Shown in pieces: positions 34,695-43,958 of a stretch of 64,000 nucleotides of DNA. The stretch is from positions 260,762 to 324,761 of the forward strand of contig CAYMRX010000006.1 of the NCBI GenBank assembly GCA_964393035.1, given 5' to 3'. The notes under the pieces were generated by a model that was not told the DNA's origin, ran no database searches, and saw only the letters and a list, made by a program, of their open reading frames with translations. Position 1 is the stretch's first letter, and every line of letters begins with the position of its first letter. Both the position numbers and the translations under genes were made by a program. This DNA is from Tabrizicola_A sp964393035 (GTDB lineage: Bacteria > Pseudomonadota > Alphaproteobacteria > Rhodobacterales > Rhodobacteraceae).

Positions 34695-36362
34695 ATGTAT
34701 TCCTATTCCGACTTCGACGAGGCCTTTGTCCGCGCCCGTGTGGCCCAGTTCACCGATCAGGTGGAGCGGCGTCTGGATGGCTCTTTGACCGAGGACGAGT
34801 TCCGCCCCCTGCGTCTGATGAACGGGCTTTATCTGCAACTGCACGCCTATATGCTGCGGGTGGCCATTCCTTATGGCACCATCTCCCCGCGCCAGATGCG
34901 GCAGTTGGCGCTGATCGCTGATACGTGGGACAAGGGCTATGGCCATTTCACCACCCGGCAGAACATCCAGTTCAACTGGCCGAAACTGCCGGATGTTCCG
35001 GCGATTTTGACCGCGCTGGCCGATGTGGAAATGCATGCGATCCAGACCTCCGGCAACTGCGTGAGGAACGTCACCGCCGACCATTTCGCCGGGGCTGCGG
35101 CCGATGAGATCGAAGACCCGCGCCCCTATGCGGAACTCCTTCGCCAATGGTCCACCGATCACCCGGAATTCCAGTTCCTGCCGCGCAAGTTCAAGATTGC
35201 CATCACCGGCGCGCCGAATGACCGCGCCGTGACCAAGGCGCATGACATCGGGTTGCGCATGGTGAAGAACGCCGCGGGCGAGGTCGGGTTCGAGGTGATC
35301 GTCGGCGGGGGCCTTGGCCGCACGCCCATGGTCGGCATGGTGGTGCGCGATTTCCTGCCCGTCGAAGACCTGCTGCCTTATGTCGAGGCGGTGCTGTCGG
35401 TCTATAACGTGCTGGGCCGTCGCGACAACAAATACAAGGCCCGCATCAAGATCACGCTGCATGAGACCGGCAAACCCGAGATCACCCGCATGGTCGAGGA
35501 GCGTTTTGCCGAGTTGAAGCCGCTGTTCGGCGGCAATGACCAGAAACTTCTGGCCGATATCCGCGAGGCCTTTGCGCTTCCGGCCTTCCGCAATGCCTCG
35601 GTTGACGCCTATGACGCCTTTTACAAGGCGGACCCGGTGTTCCGTGCTTGGGCCGATACCAATCTGGCGCAACACCGCAATGACCAATACGCCATCGTCA
35701 CCGTCTCGGTGAAGGCCCATGGCCAGACGCCCGGCGATGCGAGTTCCGATCAGATGCGGCTTTTGGCGGACCTTGCCGAAACCTATGGCCACAGCGATCT
35801 GCGCATTTCCCACGAGCAGAACGTAATCCTGCCGCATGTCCACAAATCCGACCTGCCGGCGGTGCATGCCGCCTTGGCCAAGGCCGGGCTTGGCACGGCC
35901 AATGTCGGGCTGATTTCCGACATCATCGCCTGCCCCGGCATGGATTATTGCGCGCTGGCGACCGCCCGCTCGATCCCTGTCGCGCAGGAAATCGCCACCC
36001 GCTTCAATGACTTGAAGCTGGAACATGATGTTGGTCCGCTGAAGATCAAGATCTCGGGCTGCATCAATGCCTGCGGGCATCACCATGTCGGCCATATCGG
36101 GATTCTGGGCCTTGATCGGGCCGGGGTGGAAAATTATCAGATCACCCTTGGCGGTGACGGTTCCGAAGACGCGACCATTGGCGAAAAGACCGGGCCGGGC
36201 TTTGCCTATGATCAGGTGGTTCCGGCCATTGAACGCATCGTGCTGGCCTATCTCGATCTGCGCCAAAGCCCCGAGGAAACCTTCCTTCAGACCTATCGCC
36301 GCGTCGGGGTTGGCCCGTTCAAGACGGCGCTTTACGAGGCGGGTGAGCGGGATGCTGCTTAA
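34695..36362 (+). CDS. cysI: Assimilatory sulfite (nitrite/sulfite) reductase hemoprotein
   Basis: A 555-residue siroheme and 4Fe-4S enzyme reducing sulfite to sulfide. Cluster and siroheme cysteines are in CPGMDYCALATARS near residue 413 and SGCINACGHHHVGHIG near residue 454. The N-terminal half contains the RTRQNIQFNW-type parasite-repeat motif (TTRQNIQFNWPKL). Context (cysH, DUF934, fpr) supports sulfite rather than nitrite as substrate. Its stop lies inside the cysH start, with an 11-base overlap. Confidence 0.93.
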   Translation: MYSYSDFDEAFVRARVAQFTDQVERRLDGSLTEDEFRPLRLMNGLYLQLHAYMLRVAIPYGTISPRQMRQLALIADTWDKGYGHFTTRQNIQFNWPKLPDVPAILTALADVEMHAIQTSGNCVRNVTADHFAGAAADEIEDPRPYAELLRQWSTDHPEFQFLPRKFKIAITGAPNDRAVTKAHDIGLRMVKNAAGEVGFEVIVGGGLGRTPMVGMVVRDFLPVEDLLPYVEAVLSVYNVLGRRDNKYKARIKITLHETGKPEITRMVEERFAELKPLFGGNDQKLLADIREAFALPAFRNASVDAYDAFYKADPVFRAWADTNLAQHRNDQYAIVTVSVKAHGQTPGDASSDQMRLLADLAETYGHSDLRISHEQNVILPHVHKSDLPAVHAALAKAGLGTANVGLISDIIACPGMDYCALATARSIPVAQEIATRFNDLKLEHDVGPLKIKISGCINACGHHHVGHIGILGLDRAGVENYQITLGGDGSEDATIGEKTGPGFAYDQVVPAIERIVLAYLDLRQSPEETFLQTYRRVGVGPFKTALYEAGERDAA

Positions 36363-37101
36363 GGTGGAACAGGCGCCGGTTGCGGAGCGGGTGGCGGCGC
36401 TGAATGCGCGCTATCGCCATCATTCGGCGACGGCCGTCTTGGAACATGCGCTGAAAGACCCGGAACTGGGGCAGGTGGCCTTGGTGTCGTCCTTCGGGGC
36501 GGAATCTGTGGTGCTGTTGCATCTGGTGTCGGTCATCGCGCCCGAAACCCCGGTGATCTTTGTCGATACGCGGATGCTGTTTCAGGAAACGCTCGACTAT
36601 CAGCGCGAACTGGCCGAGAAGCTGCCCCTATGCGACATCCGCACCATCCGCGCCCGCAAGACCCGCACCGATTTCGAAGACCCGGACGGCACGCTGCACC
36701 AGTTTTCCACCGATGCCTGCTGCAACGTGCGCAAGGTGGAACCCCTGGAGCGCGCGCTTTCGGGCTTTGACGGCTGGATCTCGGGCCGCAAGCGGTTCCA
36801 GAACGCCGACCGGGGCGCCATCGACTTCTTTGAAAACGAAGGCGATTTTCGGATCAAGGTGAACCCCTTGGCCCATTGGGGCCGCGAAGACCTTGAGGAA
36901 TATATCGTCAACAACGCCCTGCCGCGGCACCCGCTGGTCGCCAAAGGCTATCCCTCAATCGGCTGTGCGCCTTGCACCAGCCCGGTGAAGCCCGGCGAAG
37001 ACCCGCGTGCGGGCCGTTGGCGCGGCAGCGCGAAAACCGAATGTGGCATCCATTTCGTGGGCGGCAAGCCCGTGCGAACGACAAAGGACAACGCGCTATG
37101 A
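36352..37101 (+). CDS. cysH: Phosphoadenylyl/adenylyl-sulfate reductase
   Basis: A 249-residue enzyme reducing activated sulfate to sulfite. The PP-loop-type fold has VSSFGAESVVLLHL near residue 45. Two cysteine pairs, DACCNVRKVEPL and SIGCAPCTSPV, bind a 4Fe-4S cluster. The C-terminal ECGIH carries the catalytic cysteine. The presence of both pairs marks the adenylyl-sulfate (APS)-using type. The ATG at 36352 overlaps cysI by 11 bases. Confidence 0.95.
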   Translation: MLLKVEQAPVAERVAALNARYRHHSATAVLEHALKDPELGQVALVSSFGAESVVLLHLVSVIAPETPVIFVDTRMLFQETLDYQRELAEKLPLCDIRTIRARKTRTDFEDPDGTLHQFSTDACCNVRKVEPLERALSGFDGWISGRKRFQNADRGAIDFFENEGDFRIKVNPLAHWGREDLEEYIVNNALPRHPLVAKGYPSIGCAPCTSPVKPGEDPRAGRWRGSAKTECGIHFVGGKPVRTTKDNAL

Positions 37102-37469
37102 GCGTTCTTGTGACCGATAAGGGCTTTGCGCCTTTGCCCGAATTGCCCGCCACGGGCGTGGCCGATCTGGCCCATACCGATGATCCGGCGGCGCTGGATC
37201 TGGCGGGGCTGACGCTGATCCGCGTGCATGTGCCGGCCTTCAGCGACGGGCGTGGCTTTACCATTGGCCGCCGCTTGCGGATGCTGGGCTATACGGGCGA
37301 ATTGCGCGCCGTCGGGCCGATCATTGCCGATCAATATCCGATGGCCCGCCGTGTCGGCTTTGATGCGGTCGAAATCCCGGATGAAATGGCCGCCCGCCAG
37401 CCCGAGGCGCAATGGCTGAACCGGGCCAATTGGCAGGCGCATGACTATCAGGCCCGTCTCAAGGCCTAA
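37098..37469 (+). CDS. DUF934 domain-containing protein
   Basis: A 123-residue protein of the DUF934 family, which regularly follows cysH in proteobacteria. The typical core is FSDGRGFTIGRRLRMLGYTGELRA, split here as FSDGRGFTIGRRL and GYTGELRAVG. It overlaps the cysH stop by ATGA. It probably assists sulfite reduction, but no activity is established that I know of. Confidence 0.85.
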   Translation: MSVLVTDKGFAPLPELPATGVADLAHTDDPAALDLAGLTLIRVHVPAFSDGRGFTIGRRLRMLGYTGELRAVGPIIADQYPMARRVGFDAVEIPDEMAARQPEAQWLNRANWQAHDYQARLKA

Positions 37470-37574
37470 GTCCGAAAGCGTGACAAATCCGCGCCGCCTG
37501 CGCGGGTTTGCTTTTCACTGACCCAAATCAAAGCTATTGAACGAGGACCGGTTCAGACGCCGGGCAACCACCCC

Positions 37575-38405
37575 ATGACCGAAGTGACCGAGATGAACGC
37601 TCCTGCCCCTGCCGTCGCCAAGCCGCATCTGCCCGACGCCCAGACCGTCACCCAAGTGACGCACTGGACGGACCGGTTGTTTTCCTTCCGCGTGACGCGG
37701 CCGCAATCGCTGCGCTTCCGTTCGGGCGAGTTCGTGATGATCGGGCTTCTGGGCGACAACGGCAAACCCTTGCTGCGCGCCTATTCCATCGCCTCGCCCG
37801 CCTGGGATGAGGAGCTGGAATTCTATTCGATCAAGGTGCCGGATGGCCCGCTGACCAGCCGGTTGCAGCATATCAAGGTGGGCGATGAGATCATCCTGCG
37901 CCCCAAACCCGTGGGCACGCTGGTGCATGACGCGCTGTTGCCCGGCAAGCGGATTTACTTTTTGTCCACCGGCACCGGCTTTGCCCCCTTCGCCAGCCTT
38001 CTGCGCGAACCGGAGACCTATGAGAAATACGAACAGGTCATCATGATGCACACCTGCCGCGAAGTGGCAGAGTTGGAATATGGCCGCCAACTGGTCGAAA
38101 GCCTGAAGGACGATCCCTTGATCGGCGAGATGGTGGGCGACAAGCTGAAATACTATCCGACCACCACGCGAGAGGCGTTCCATCACATGGGTCGCGTCAC
38201 CGACAATCTGGTGTCGGGCAAGGTGTTCGAAGACCTTGGCCTGCCGAAGATGAACCCCATCGAGGACCGCGCCATGGTTTGCGGGTCGCTGGCGTTCAAC
38301 GTCGACGTAAAGGCCATTCTGGAAAGCTTCGGGCTGGTTGAGGGCGCAAATTCCGACCCCAAGCAATTCGTGGTGGAAAAGGCCTTTGTCGGCGACGGCA
38401 TCTGA
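37575..38405 (+). CDS. fpr: Ferredoxin--NADP+ reductase
   Basis: A 276-residue FAD enzyme moving electrons between NADPH and ferredoxin or flavodoxin. The FAD motif is LLRAYSIASPAWDEE near residue 70, and the NADP motif is STGTGFAPFASLLRE near residue 133. It lies 105 bp after DUF934 and may be transcribed with the cys operon to feed sulfite reductase, or from its own promoter. It ends at a strong terminator. Confidence 0.93.
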   Translation: MTEVTEMNAPAPAVAKPHLPDAQTVTQVTHWTDRLFSFRVTRPQSLRFRSGEFVMIGLLGDNGKPLLRAYSIASPAWDEELEFYSIKVPDGPLTSRLQHIKVGDEIILRPKPVGTLVHDALLPGKRIYFLSTGTGFAPFASLLREPETYEKYEQVIMMHTCREVAELEYGRQLVESLKDDPLIGEMVGDKLKYYPTTTREAFHHMGRVTDNLVSGKVFEDLGLPKMNPIEDRAMVCGSLAFNVDVKAILESFGLVEGANSDPKQFVVEKAFVGDGI

Positions 38406-38428
38406 GAGCCACATCGTCAGACATGAAA

Positions 38429-38465
38429 AAAACCGCCGCAGATTGCTCTGCGGCGGTTTTTCTTT
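38429..38465 (+). terminator. Rho-independent terminator after fpr
   Basis: A fourteen-base stem AAAACCGCCGCAGA/TCTGCGGCGGTTTT with a TTGC loop is followed by T-rich sequence. It also works in reverse for the minus-strand gene at 38481. Confidence 0.93.
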
Positions 38466-38480
38466 CACCGTTTCAGGCGA

Positions 38481-38900
38481 TTACATGCCAAGGGCGGTTT
38501 TGACAGCGGCGATGGCGCCAGCAACCTTGGTCGGATCGGCGGCAGCGGCGTCAACGCCGGCCTTCAGGGTGGTCTTGGTCGCGGCGTCCAGCGTCGAGGC
38601 GTCGATCAGCGCGTTGACTTTGGCGGCGTCGAAGGCGGCCGGGTCCAGAACGGCGGCAGCTTCAGCCGCAGCGGTGGCGGCAGCTTCTGCGGCGGCAGCA
38701 GCCTCGGCGGCAGCGGCAGCAGCGGCTTCTTCCGCAGCCTTGGCGGCTTCTTCTTCGGCAGCTTTGGCCTCGGCAGCGGCGGCTTCGGCGGCGGCGGCCG
38801 CAGCAGCGGCAGCTTCCTGCGCGGGCTTGTAGCTGAACTGATAATAGCCACCAGCTGCGGCGGCGATCAGCACGAGGCCGAGAAGGACGTTCTTGTTCAT
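38481..38900 (-). CDS. Ala/Glu-rich membrane-anchored small protein
   Basis: A 139-residue protein of unknown function. One N-terminal helix (NVLLGLVLIAAAAGGYY) anchors it. Residues ~30-87 are almost only Ala, Glu and Lys, predicted to be a long helix. The C-terminal ~50 residues form a small domain (LDPAAFDAAKVNALIDAS, then TTLKAGVDAAA). GGGAG precedes the ATG at 38900. Its composition recalls the OmpA-family protein at 31488 and TolA-like spacers. It is a single gene between two terminators and infC. Confidence 0.75.
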   Translation of the reverse strand: MNKNVLLGLVLIAAAAGGYYQFSYKPAQEAAAAAAAAAEAAAAEAKAAEEEAAKAAEEAAAAAAAEAAAAAEAAATAAAEAAAVLDPAAFDAAKVNALIDASTLDAATKTTLKAGVDAAAADPTKVAGAIAAVKTALGM

Positions 38901-39108
38901 GTCATTTGCTCCCATGACCGAAACATTCGGGTGATCGGGGTATGACAGAAACGGCCTGAGTTGAAAAGGGTGCGCCTGTGGTCGCGCGGCAACGTATCAT
39001 ACGGGTTTGCCCCTTGTGATTTCTTGCGTGGCCAGTTTTCCGGTTGAAGGCCGCGCGCGCAGCGCATAGATTGCGCACGCAGATTTCAACTGGACAAGGA
39101 CCACTGCC

Positions 39109-39648
39109 ATAGCCCGCCGCCCGCACAATGCCCCGCCGCAACGCGAAACCGGACCGCGCATCAATGACCGCATCCGGTCCCCGGAAATCCGCCTGATCGG
39201 GGCGGATGGCGAGAATGTCGGGGTGGTGACGCCGGCCCGTGCCATGGCCATGGCCGAAGAAGCGGGGCTGGATCTGGTCGAGATCTCGCCGAACGCCGAG
39301 CCGCCAGTCTGCAAGATCATGGACTTCGGCAAGTTTAAATACGAGACGCAGAAGCGCGAGGCCGAGGCCCGCAAGAAGCAGAAGATCATCGAGATCAAGG
39401 AAATCAAGTTCCGCCCCGGCACCGACACGCATGACTATGACGTGAAGATGCGCTCGGTGCTGAAATTCCTTGGCGAAGGCGACAAGGTGAAGGTTACGCT
39501 GCGCTTCCGTGGCCGCGAAATGGCGCACCAGGAATTGGGGTTGGAGCTTTTGAACCGCGTGGCCGCCGATGTGGCCGATGCGGGCAAGATCGAATCCATG
39601 CCCAAGCTGGAAGGCCGCCAGATGGTGATGATGGTTTCGCCGAAGTAA
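39109..39648 (+). CDS. infC: Translation initiation factor IF-3 (AUA start)
   Basis: A 179-residue factor that binds the 30S subunit and checks the start codon. The N-terminal segment GPRINDRIRSPEIRLIG and the linker-C domain KIMDFGKFKYETQKREAEAR are standard. No ATG, GTG or TTG lies between the in-frame stop at 39067 and codon 39 (GTG 39223). An ATA at 39109 has AAGGA eight bases upstream and gives the full-length family start (ARRPHNAPPQRETG). An atypical start suits known autoregulation, since IF-3 rejects non-canonical codons. It stands alone, without rpmI-rplT. Confidence 0.93.
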   Translation: MARRPHNAPPQRETGPRINDRIRSPEIRLIGADGENVGVVTPARAMAMAEEAGLDLVEISPNAEPPVCKIMDFGKFKYETQKREAEARKKQKIIEIKEIKFRPGTDTHDYDVKMRSVLKFLGEGDKVKVTLRFRGREMAHQELGLELLNRVAADVADAGKIESMPKLEGRQMVMMVSPK

Positions 39649-39670
39649 ACCGCGCGCGCATCGTCAGCGA

Positions 39671-39694
39671 AGGGGGCCGCAAGGCCCCTTTTTT
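39671..39694 (+). terminator. Terminator after infC
   Basis: GGGGCC/GGCCCC around a GCAA loop, with outer A-T pairs, is followed by six T, 23 bases after the infC stop. It lies between convergent genes. Confidence 0.85.
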
Positions 39695-39705
39695 CATGGC
39701 GCGGC

Positions 39706-40680
39706 TCAGGGTTTGGCCCGGCGGTCCGCTTCCGCCATGCGCGACAGGAACATAAGGCAACGGTCGCTTTGCGCTTCGCCCAAACGCTGGGGCGGCGGCA
39801 GGGCAAAGGGCAGGATCTGCGACGCGACACGCGATGTCATCCAGCGGTCGGTGCTTACCAGCGTTTCGGAAGGCGGGCCAAGCCCGGCAAGTCCGCCCCA
39901 GCCGCCGATCAGCCGCAGCGTCCGGGCAAGCCGCAGGGGCCGCGCGCTGGTGTCGCCCGGGGGATCGGGACAGAGGATCACAAGCCAGGAATTCAGCATC
40001 TCCAGTGCCGGGTCGGTGCGGGCGAGTTGCATCAGCGCGTCAGGGTCGGGGGCATGGGCGCCCAAAAGGCCGCGCCCGGGATCGGCCGCCGGTAGGGCGG
40101 CAAGGGCAGCTTTGGCGCGGGGCGGGTCCAGGCTTTGCCATTCCCGAATGGCCAAGGGCATCGCAAAACCCGGGAAATCCGGGTCGTCGGCCAGCCGCGC
40201 AAAGCCCTTGGTCCCGCGCAGGGCCAGACGCCGTGCCGCCGTGCGCGCCGCCGTCATTTCGCCCATGCGGGTGAAATCAAGCATCACCTCCGGCCCCGCA
40301 GCCCCGTCCCAGAGCCGAATCCAGGTCGCGGCAAGCGGCGTGTCCTTGGCCGCCAGCCGCAGCCAGTTCACGCCGGAAATCTGGCCCGGGGCCTTGGTGG
40401 CAGGGGCGCGCAGCAGCGCCAGCCTCTCGGCCCGCGTCCGCTGCGCAAGCCATGGCCCTTGCAGATGCGGGGTGACATCAATCAGCCCGACCAGCACCTG
40501 CGCCGCCCGGTTGCCCTCTGCGGCCAGCGCGCCAAGCGCGGGCAGGGCCTTTGCCTCATCGCCCTTCAGCCATTGGTCAAGGGCGGCCTGAAAGGCGGGG
40601 TCCGCCTGTCCGGCGATCTCGGCCCGGGCGGGCAGCGTAAGCGCCAGAAGCAGGGTAAGGATCAGAAAAAAGGGTCGCAT
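39706..40680 (-). CDS. Hypothetical secreted protein
   Basis: A 324-residue protein with a clear Sec signal peptide (MRPFFLILTLLLALTLPARA). The next ~60 residues (FQAALDQWLKGDEAKALPAL, then AAQVLVGLID) look like a helical TPR or Sel1-type repeat. I do not recognise the rest. The ATG at 40680 directly starts the signal peptide. It lies 49 bp downstream of the molybdopterin-binding gene and ends at the infC terminator. Confidence 0.75.
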   Translation of the reverse strand: MRPFFLILTLLLALTLPARAEIAGQADPAFQAALDQWLKGDEAKALPALGALAAEGNRAAQVLVGLIDVTPHLQGPWLAQRTRAERLALLRAPATKAPGQISGVNWLRLAAKDTPLAATWIRLWDGAAGPEVMLDFTRMGEMTAARTAARRLALRGTKGFARLADDPDFPGFAMPLAIREWQSLDPPRAKAALAALPAADPGRGLLGAHAPDPDALMQLARTDPALEMLNSWLVILCPDPPGDTSARPLRLARTLRLIGGWGGLAGLGPPSETLVSTDRWMTSRVASQILPFALPPPQRLGEAQSDRCLMFLSRMAEADRRAKP

Positions 40681-40729
40681 GGCCGGACCTCCGGGCTTCA
40701 CCGCTTCAGCCTAGCACAGATGCGGCGTC

Positions 40730-41721
40730 TTAGCGCGCCTCGCGCAACTGCGGGCGCAGCGGGATTTCCTTCAAAAGCCCGCCCACCCCCATGGCCGCAA
40801 TATCCGCATCCGTCACCGCCAGCCCACAGGCCAGCCGCTCCAGCACGAAGTCCGCGCCGTTCAACGCGGGCGAACGGGCGCAGCCCGGCAGGCCGATGAC
40901 CGGGCGGCCCTGCAAATCGCCCAAGAACAGCAGATTGCCGGGGTCCACCGGCATGCCAAAGCGGCAAACCGTGCCGCCGGCCCGGCGCAACCCCTCGGGG
41001 GCGGTGTCGTGCATATCCGAGGTGGCGCTGCCGGTCAGGATCAGCGCCATGTCGCCGGACAGTTGCGGCAGGGCCTCGGCAATCGCCGTCTCGTCATGCG
41101 CAACCTCGTGGCAGGCGGTAAGGGTCATACCCAAAGCGGCCAGCCGGGCCGAGATGACACGCGCGGCCTTGGCGTTCAGCTTGGGGTCTTGCCCCGGCAC
41201 AGTGGTCAGCAACAGCCCGGCATCGCGCAAGGTGACCGGCTGCACCCGGATCGCCGCATGGGCGAGGGTGGCGGCCTGTGCCAGCGCGGCGCCGGCGACG
41301 GCATAGCTGATGATCTTGACGGTGCCGACCAGCGTGCCTTTGGTCACGCGGGCAAGGTCGGGCAGGGTGGCAAAGGTAATGGCGGGATCGACACGGTTCA
41401 GCGCGTGGATGGCGCTTGCATCCAGCCTGACCACCCCCGGCCCCATGGCATTCAGGTTGACCCGCCCGGTAAAGGCGGGCGTCAGGGCCAGAGCTTGCCC
41501 CGCAGGATCGGGCACCAAGGCGGCGGCCAGACGGGCGGCGGCGGTGTTTTCATCCAGATCGTCAGGGTCAAGCCGGGCGACCGTAATATCGGTTACGCCT
41601 TGGGCGGCCAGCACGGCAATATCCTCGGCCGTCAGCACCCGGCCTTTGCGCAGCCCCGATGGCCCATGCGAATGGGCAAGGATCGCGCCCTGCGCCTGAT
41701 CCAAGCGGAGGCGGCCGAACC

Positions 41722-41725
<4 letters not shown>
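40730..41725 (-). CDS. Molybdopterin-binding (MoCF/MoeA-like) protein
   Basis: A 331-residue protein of the MoCF_biosynth type. The C-terminal half holds the cofactor-binding fold (GDMALILTGSATSDMHDTAP, then PVDPGNLLFLGDLQGRPVIG and LPGCARSPALNGADFVLE). In many relatives this domain is fused to a MobA-like nucleotidyltransferase; here the protein ends at GGLLKEIPLRPQLREAR, so the second domain is missing. It overlaps XdhC by ATGA, so both probably serve maturation of a molybdenum hydroxylase. Confidence 0.82.
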
Positions 41726-42696
<971 letters not shown>

Positions 42697-42774
42697 GGCT
42701 CCTCCTTGCCCGCCATCATGGGCTGGATGCGTGCCTCTTACCATTGTCCAAAGGTCGCGCCGGGGGAAGGGGGA

Positions 42775-43950
42775 TCAGCTTGCCCGCACCATCAGCCGGG
42801 TCAGCCCGTGGAAGTGGTAGACATTGCCGTACTCCGGGCGGCCCGCCAGTTTCAGCCCCGGCAGGCGCGCAAACAGGATCGGCAGGGTGGTGACCAGTTC
42901 CAGCCGCGCCAAGGGGGCGCCGACGCAGAAATGCAGCCCGGCGCCAAAGGTGGCGATGGGTTTCACCGGGCGGTTGGGCTGGAAACTGGCGGGGTCTTCC
43001 CAAGGGCCGGGGTCGCGATTGGCGGCGGCCAGCAAAAGCCCCACCTGATCGCCGCGCCGGAAGCGGTGGCCCATCACCTCGATGTCCTCATAGGCGTGCC
43101 GGGTGAACATGTGCAGCGCCGGATCGAAGCGCAGGATTTCCTCAACCGTGGTTTCCGCCGTGGCCTCGGTGATGCCATGCCCGGTTTCCAGAAGCGTCTT
43201 TACCCCGTTGCCGATGGTATGCACCGTCGCCTCATGCCCTGCGTTCAGCAGCAGGATGCAGGTGGTGATCAACTCGTCGGTGGTCAGCTTTTCTCCGCCT
43301 TCCTCGGCGGCGATCAACTCGGTGATGAGATCATCGCGCGGGTCTTTCCGCCGCGCCTCGACGTAAGAGCGCATGAAGGCCACGAAAGCCTCGGTCGCGG
43401 CCACGGCCCTGTCTTCGGTGTCGCGGGTACGGCCGGCCATATACATGCCGACCATGGCATTGGACCAATGCAGAAGGTCGTCCGACATCGCCTCGGGCAC
43501 GCCCAGAAGGCGGGCGATGATGATGACAGGCAGGCGCTGGCCGAAATGCTTCAGCAGGTCAAACTCGCCTGCCGGGAAGGCGTCGATCAACTGATGTGTC
43601 AGGGTGGCGATTTCGGGCTGAAGCGCATTGATCCGCCGGGTGGTGAAGGCCCGCAGCACAAGCGAGCGCAACCGGGTGTGGCGCGGCGGCTCCAACTCCA
43701 GCATGGAATGGGCCTCGACGGCGTAGAAGGGGGCCAGATGCTCGGGGATGGCGCGGGCTTTTTCGGCAGGCACCTCGCGGCCAAAGCGGCGGTCGCGGAA
43801 GATCGCGTTTACCGCCGCCGCATTGCCGGTGCAGGTCAGGTCATACTCGGCCCAGTGAAAGAAGGGACCCGCGGCGCGCGCCACCTCGTAGAACGGATAG
43901 GGGTTCTGCACAAAGTCAGGATCGGTCGGTAATTGGTGCAGGGTTTTCAT
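42775..43950 (-). CDS. Cytochrome P450
   Basis: A 391-residue soluble bacterial P450 monooxygenase. The I-helix oxygen motif is LLLNAGHEATVH near residue 237, the ExxR motif is EEILRF near residue 274, and the heme-cysteine loop is FGAGLHFCVGAPLARLEL near residue 340. The ATG at 43950 gives the usual soluble start MKTLHQLPTDPDF. It lies eight bases after the EamA exporter gene and is co-transcribed with it. No ferredoxin partner is adjacent. Substrate unknown. Confidence 0.95.
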   Translation of the reverse strand: MKTLHQLPTDPDFVQNPYPFYEVARAAGPFFHWAEYDLTCTGNAAAVNAIFRDRRFGREVPAEKARAIPEHLAPFYAVEAHSMLELEPPRHTRLRSLVLRAFTTRRINALQPEIATLTHQLIDAFPAGEFDLLKHFGQRLPVIIIARLLGVPEAMSDDLLHWSNAMVGMYMAGRTRDTEDRAVAATEAFVAFMRSYVEARRKDPRDDLITELIAAEEGGEKLTTDELITTCILLLNAGHEATVHTIGNGVKTLLETGHGITEATAETTVEEILRFDPALHMFTRHAYEDIEVMGHRFRRGDQVGLLLAAANRDPGPWEDPASFQPNRPVKPIATFGAGLHFCVGAPLARLELVTTLPILFARLPGLKLAGRPEYGNVYHFHGLTRLMVRAS

Positions 43951-43958
43951 GGGCGGCC

